Source of the DNA: Anaerolineales bacterium
GTDB taxonomy: Bacteria > Chloroflexota > Anaerolineae > Anaerolineales > Villigracilaceae
Direction of reading: 5' to 3'
Length of the DNA: 9,208 bases
Assembly: GCA_025966435.1 (NCBI GenBank)
Contig: JAICRQ010000104.1
Coordinates: 1 to 9,208 of the forward strand
The notes beneath the pieces were generated by a model, which had not been told where the DNA came from, searched no databases, and saw only the letters and a list, made by a program, of their open reading frames with translations. This document shows positions 7,517 to 9,208 of the stretch, in pieces (position 1 is the first letter of the stretch; each line of letters starts with the position of its first letter). A program made the position numbers and the translations under genes.

Positions 7517-7528
7517 CTAAGCGCTTAG
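7517..7528. promoter_or_regulatory. Perfect 12-bp palindrome CTAAGCGCTTAG, possible LacI-family operator
   Basis: The two 6-bp halves are exact reverse complements, centred on CG with AAGCGCTT as the core. LacI/GalR-family repressors commonly bind even palindromes with a central CG of this type. It lies between a TTGACA hexamer and the start of the beta-propeller gene, where a repressor would be effective. It is not followed by a T-run, so it is not an intrinsic terminator. The regulator is not in the window. Confidence 0.4.
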
Positions 7529-7556
7529 TATGTTCAAGAGAACGAATAGGATCCTT

Positions 7557-9208
7557 ATGCCTAGTAAAATACCCCAATTGTTACTGATTTCCTGTGTGTT
7601 AGGACTCTCGCTAGGGCTAATCCTGCAGGATGGTACGGATCGTCTGGAGCTTGCCCCGAGCGTCGTCACGGAGTCAGAAGTTCAGGATCCAACACCGGAG
7701 ACCAGTCGCGAGACAGACGCCCAAGCTCCGGAACCGAGCAAGATCCCCACGCCCGATGCTCATACCCTAAAATCGAGCGATGTCTCTAATACAAACGATC
7801 AAGATACAGGGCCAAGCTTTACCTCTGAGGCAGGTGTTCAAGCTCCAGGTGAGGCAGACTGGCCGATGGCTGGAGCGAACCCGGAGCGGACCTCTTGGAC
7901 GGCGGAGGAAGTGCGGGGTGAGCTCAAGCCGCTCTGGTATAAGCCGTTTGAACCGTACATCTCTCAGAAGGTTCAGATCATCACCGCTTACCAGACCCTC
8001 TACATCGCGACCGCCAAGGGACTGTATGCCCTCGACGCCGAGAGCGGTGCACAACGCTGGGTCTACCCCACCGATTTGCCTCTAGGCCATTCTCCCACCC
8101 TTCACGACGGCGTTGCCTATGTCGGCGGCCTGGATCACAAGCTATACGCGATCGACGCCTTCAGCGGGCAAGGGCTGTGGACCTTTGAAGCCGGAGCTGG
8201 CTTTGAGACGAATCCATTGGTGGTGGCAGGCAAAGTCTATGCCGGCAACCGGGATGGCTTCTTTTATGCCATCCACACCCAGGAACCCCAGCGTGGACAG
8301 CTGGCCTGGAAGTATCAAACCCAGGGACCGATCCTGTTCTCGGCGGCATATAAAGACGGAATAGTGTATTTCGCCTCGCAGGATAGCCATGCCTATGCCC
8401 TGAATGCTGAAACTGGTGCTCTGATCTGGCAGTCGGCGAAGCTGCCTGGGGCGGGGTTCACTTCCTTTTGGCCAGTAGTGTATGGGGATCGCGTGATTTT
8501 TGCCGGCAGCCGCAATTATCGCTCGAGTAGTCAGTTTCTTTCCGGTGGCAAAGACACCGGACTGGAGGCCCAAGACGTCTACCCCAATCGGGCGAGCGAT
8601 CCGGATCCTACCTGGGTGGGACCCGCAGGGCAAGAACCGGGCGATTGGGCACCCGGCACTATCACCTTGGATGCCAGTCAGCCGAACGTGACCCCCAACG
8701 GCCAGACTACGCCTATCACCGAATACTTTGAGCAGAAACCCTGGCGGCGCACCTACTTTGTGCTGGATCGCCAGTCCGGCCAGGAGGTGACCTATGATTT
8801 CGACCTTGACGGTCAGCCCGAGTACGCCCCTATTCTCTGGTTTGGCACGCACAGCGGCAACCGCTATCCCCCAATCGTAGGCGGAGATGGGGTTCTTTAC
8901 CAGTCGAACAATTATATATCCGATCCCTTTATCCCCTGGGGTCACATTAGCGGCTGGAAGCTGGACTCGCCTTTTATCAGCTTGCCTGCTGCGGGCCGCA
9001 ACGCCGTGGACGAACCGCAGGGGTATGCCGCAGGAGGAAATCTGATCTATTGGAACCGCTGCTGTGACCGGGTCGGCGGCGCGTTTGATCTCAGCCAACC
9101 GGGTATAGGATGGACTTATTTTAGCTACAATTTAGTGCGGTTGCTGCCAGGCTACAACGAACGCTACTACAACCCCGATCCGGTTGATTATACGCATGTA
9201 TTTGCGGC
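7557..9208 (+). CDS. Exported PQQ-binding-like beta-propeller protein, 3'-truncated by window edge
   Basis: The frame is open from ATG 7557 to the window end (550 complete codons), so the C-terminus is missing. Residues 5-24 are a hydrophobic signal peptide or anchor. Residues 25-98 are a Pro/Glu/Asp/Thr/Ser-rich linker. The propeller starts at DWPMAG (101-106), the usual opening of PQQ-like repeat proteins. At least four blade motifs follow, of the form x-G-x-x-Y-A-L-D-x-x-[ST]-G-x-x-x-W: LYALDAESG and W at about 156-168, LYAIDAFSG and W at about 186-208, FYAIHTQE at about 236-243, and YALNAETG and W at about 280-291. Residues about 330-410 interrupt the pattern with a Pro/Gly/Asp-rich insertion. 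Cys502-Cys503 lie in NRCCDRVGG. Such proteins are exported scaffolds (BamB-like) or PQQ-dependent dehydrogenases, and the function here is not settled. AGGA at 7548-7551 supports ATG 7557. An in-frame ATG at 7530 would add a basic MFKRTNRIL leader but lacks a ribosome binding site. Confidence 0.87.
   Translation, partial: MPSKIPQLLLISCVLGLSLGLILQDGTDRLELAPSVVTESEVQDPTPETSRETDAQAPEPSKIPTPDAHTLKSSDVSNTNDQDTGPSFTSEAGVQAPGEADWPMAGANPERTSWTAEEVRGELKPLWYKPFEPYISQKVQIITAYQTLYIATAKGLYALDAESGAQRWVYPTDLPLGHSPTLHDGVAYVGGLDHKLYAIDAFSGQGLWTFEAGAGFETNPLVVAGKVYAGNRDGFFYAIHTQEPQRGQLAWKYQTQGPILFSAAYKDGIVYFASQDSHAYALNAETGALIWQSAKLPGAGFTSFWPVVYGDRVIFAGSRNYRSSSQFLSGGKDTGLEAQDVYPNRASDPDPTWVGPAGQEPGDWAPGTITLDASQPNVTPNGQTTPITEYFEQKPWRRTYFVLDRQSGQEVTYDFDLDGQPEYAPILWFGTHSGNRYPPIVGGDGVLYQSNNYISDPFIPWGHISGWKLDSPFISLPAAGRNAVDEPQGYAAGGNLIYWNRCCDRVGGAFDLSQPGIGWTYFSYNLVRLLPGYNERYYNPDPVDYTHVFA

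Noticed and set aside
7487..7556. Intrinsic terminator after the second SGNH gene
   Set aside because: The only palindrome in the gap is not followed by a T-run, so no intrinsic terminator can be supported.
7584..7595. Lipobox-like Leu-Ile-Ser-Cys in the beta-propeller N-terminus
   Set aside because: The sequence fits a lipobox, but only about 8 residues of hydrophobic core precede the Cys and the hydrophobic stretch continues about 11 residues past it, which fits an ordinary signal or membrane anchor better.
7780..8364. Two + strand frames (7780-8085 and 8113-8364) at the start of the beta-propeller gene
   Set aside because: They are out-of-frame shadows. The continuous frame from 7557 carries the propeller repeats.
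8142..9098. 318-codon open frame on the - strand
   Set aside because: It lies wholly within the + strand beta-propeller frame, which has clear repeats and an export signal. The antisense translation shows no recognisable motif, so it is a shadow of codon bias.

Overview
The window carries eight protein-coding genes, all on the + strand and tightly spaced. They read as part of a surface-glycan (or glycolipid) modification and export locus. No rRNA, tRNA, CRISPR array, insertion sequence or long repeat is visible. The organism cannot be named from the sequence. Mixed base composition, a Wzm/Wzt ABC exporter, membrane-anchored SGNH hydrolases and a large exported PQQ-type beta-propeller fit an environmental bacterium, and Chloroflexota/Anaerolineae is a low-confidence guess.

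Layout. Positions 2-487 hold the 3' part of an FkbM-family methyltransferase. Positions 412-1686 encode a membrane-anchored SGNH/GDSL hydrolase whose start is unclear. Positions 1713-2777 encode a class I SAM methyltransferase. Positions 2842-3987 encode an acyl-CoA dehydrogenase-fold flavoprotein that resembles the carrier-protein-acting PltE/RedW group more than a beta-oxidation enzyme. Positions 4000-4890 and 4900-6162 encode the permease and ATPase of a Wzm/Wzt-type exporter, the ATPase with a C-terminal Wzt_C-like domain. Positions 6182-7486 encode a second SGNH hydrolase with N-terminal membrane segments. A 70-bp gap holds a perfect TTGACA hexamer and a 12-bp palindrome of LacI-family operator type. 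From 7557 to the window end an exported PQQ-like beta-propeller protein stays open past the edge.

How the genes may work together (inference). Wzt_C domains are known in some systems to recognise a modified (methylated or phosphorylated) end of the glycan before export. Two methyltransferases lie just upstream, so a tailor-then-export arrangement is plausible. The two SGNH proteins bracket the export block and could add or remove acyl groups on the glycan at the membrane. The flavoprotein is the unexpected member and suggests oxidation of an acyl or aminoacyl thioester feeding a glycan decoration. The beta-propeller gene has its own possible control region and may be a separate unit. No glycosyltransferase is visible here, so the assembly genes must lie outside the window.
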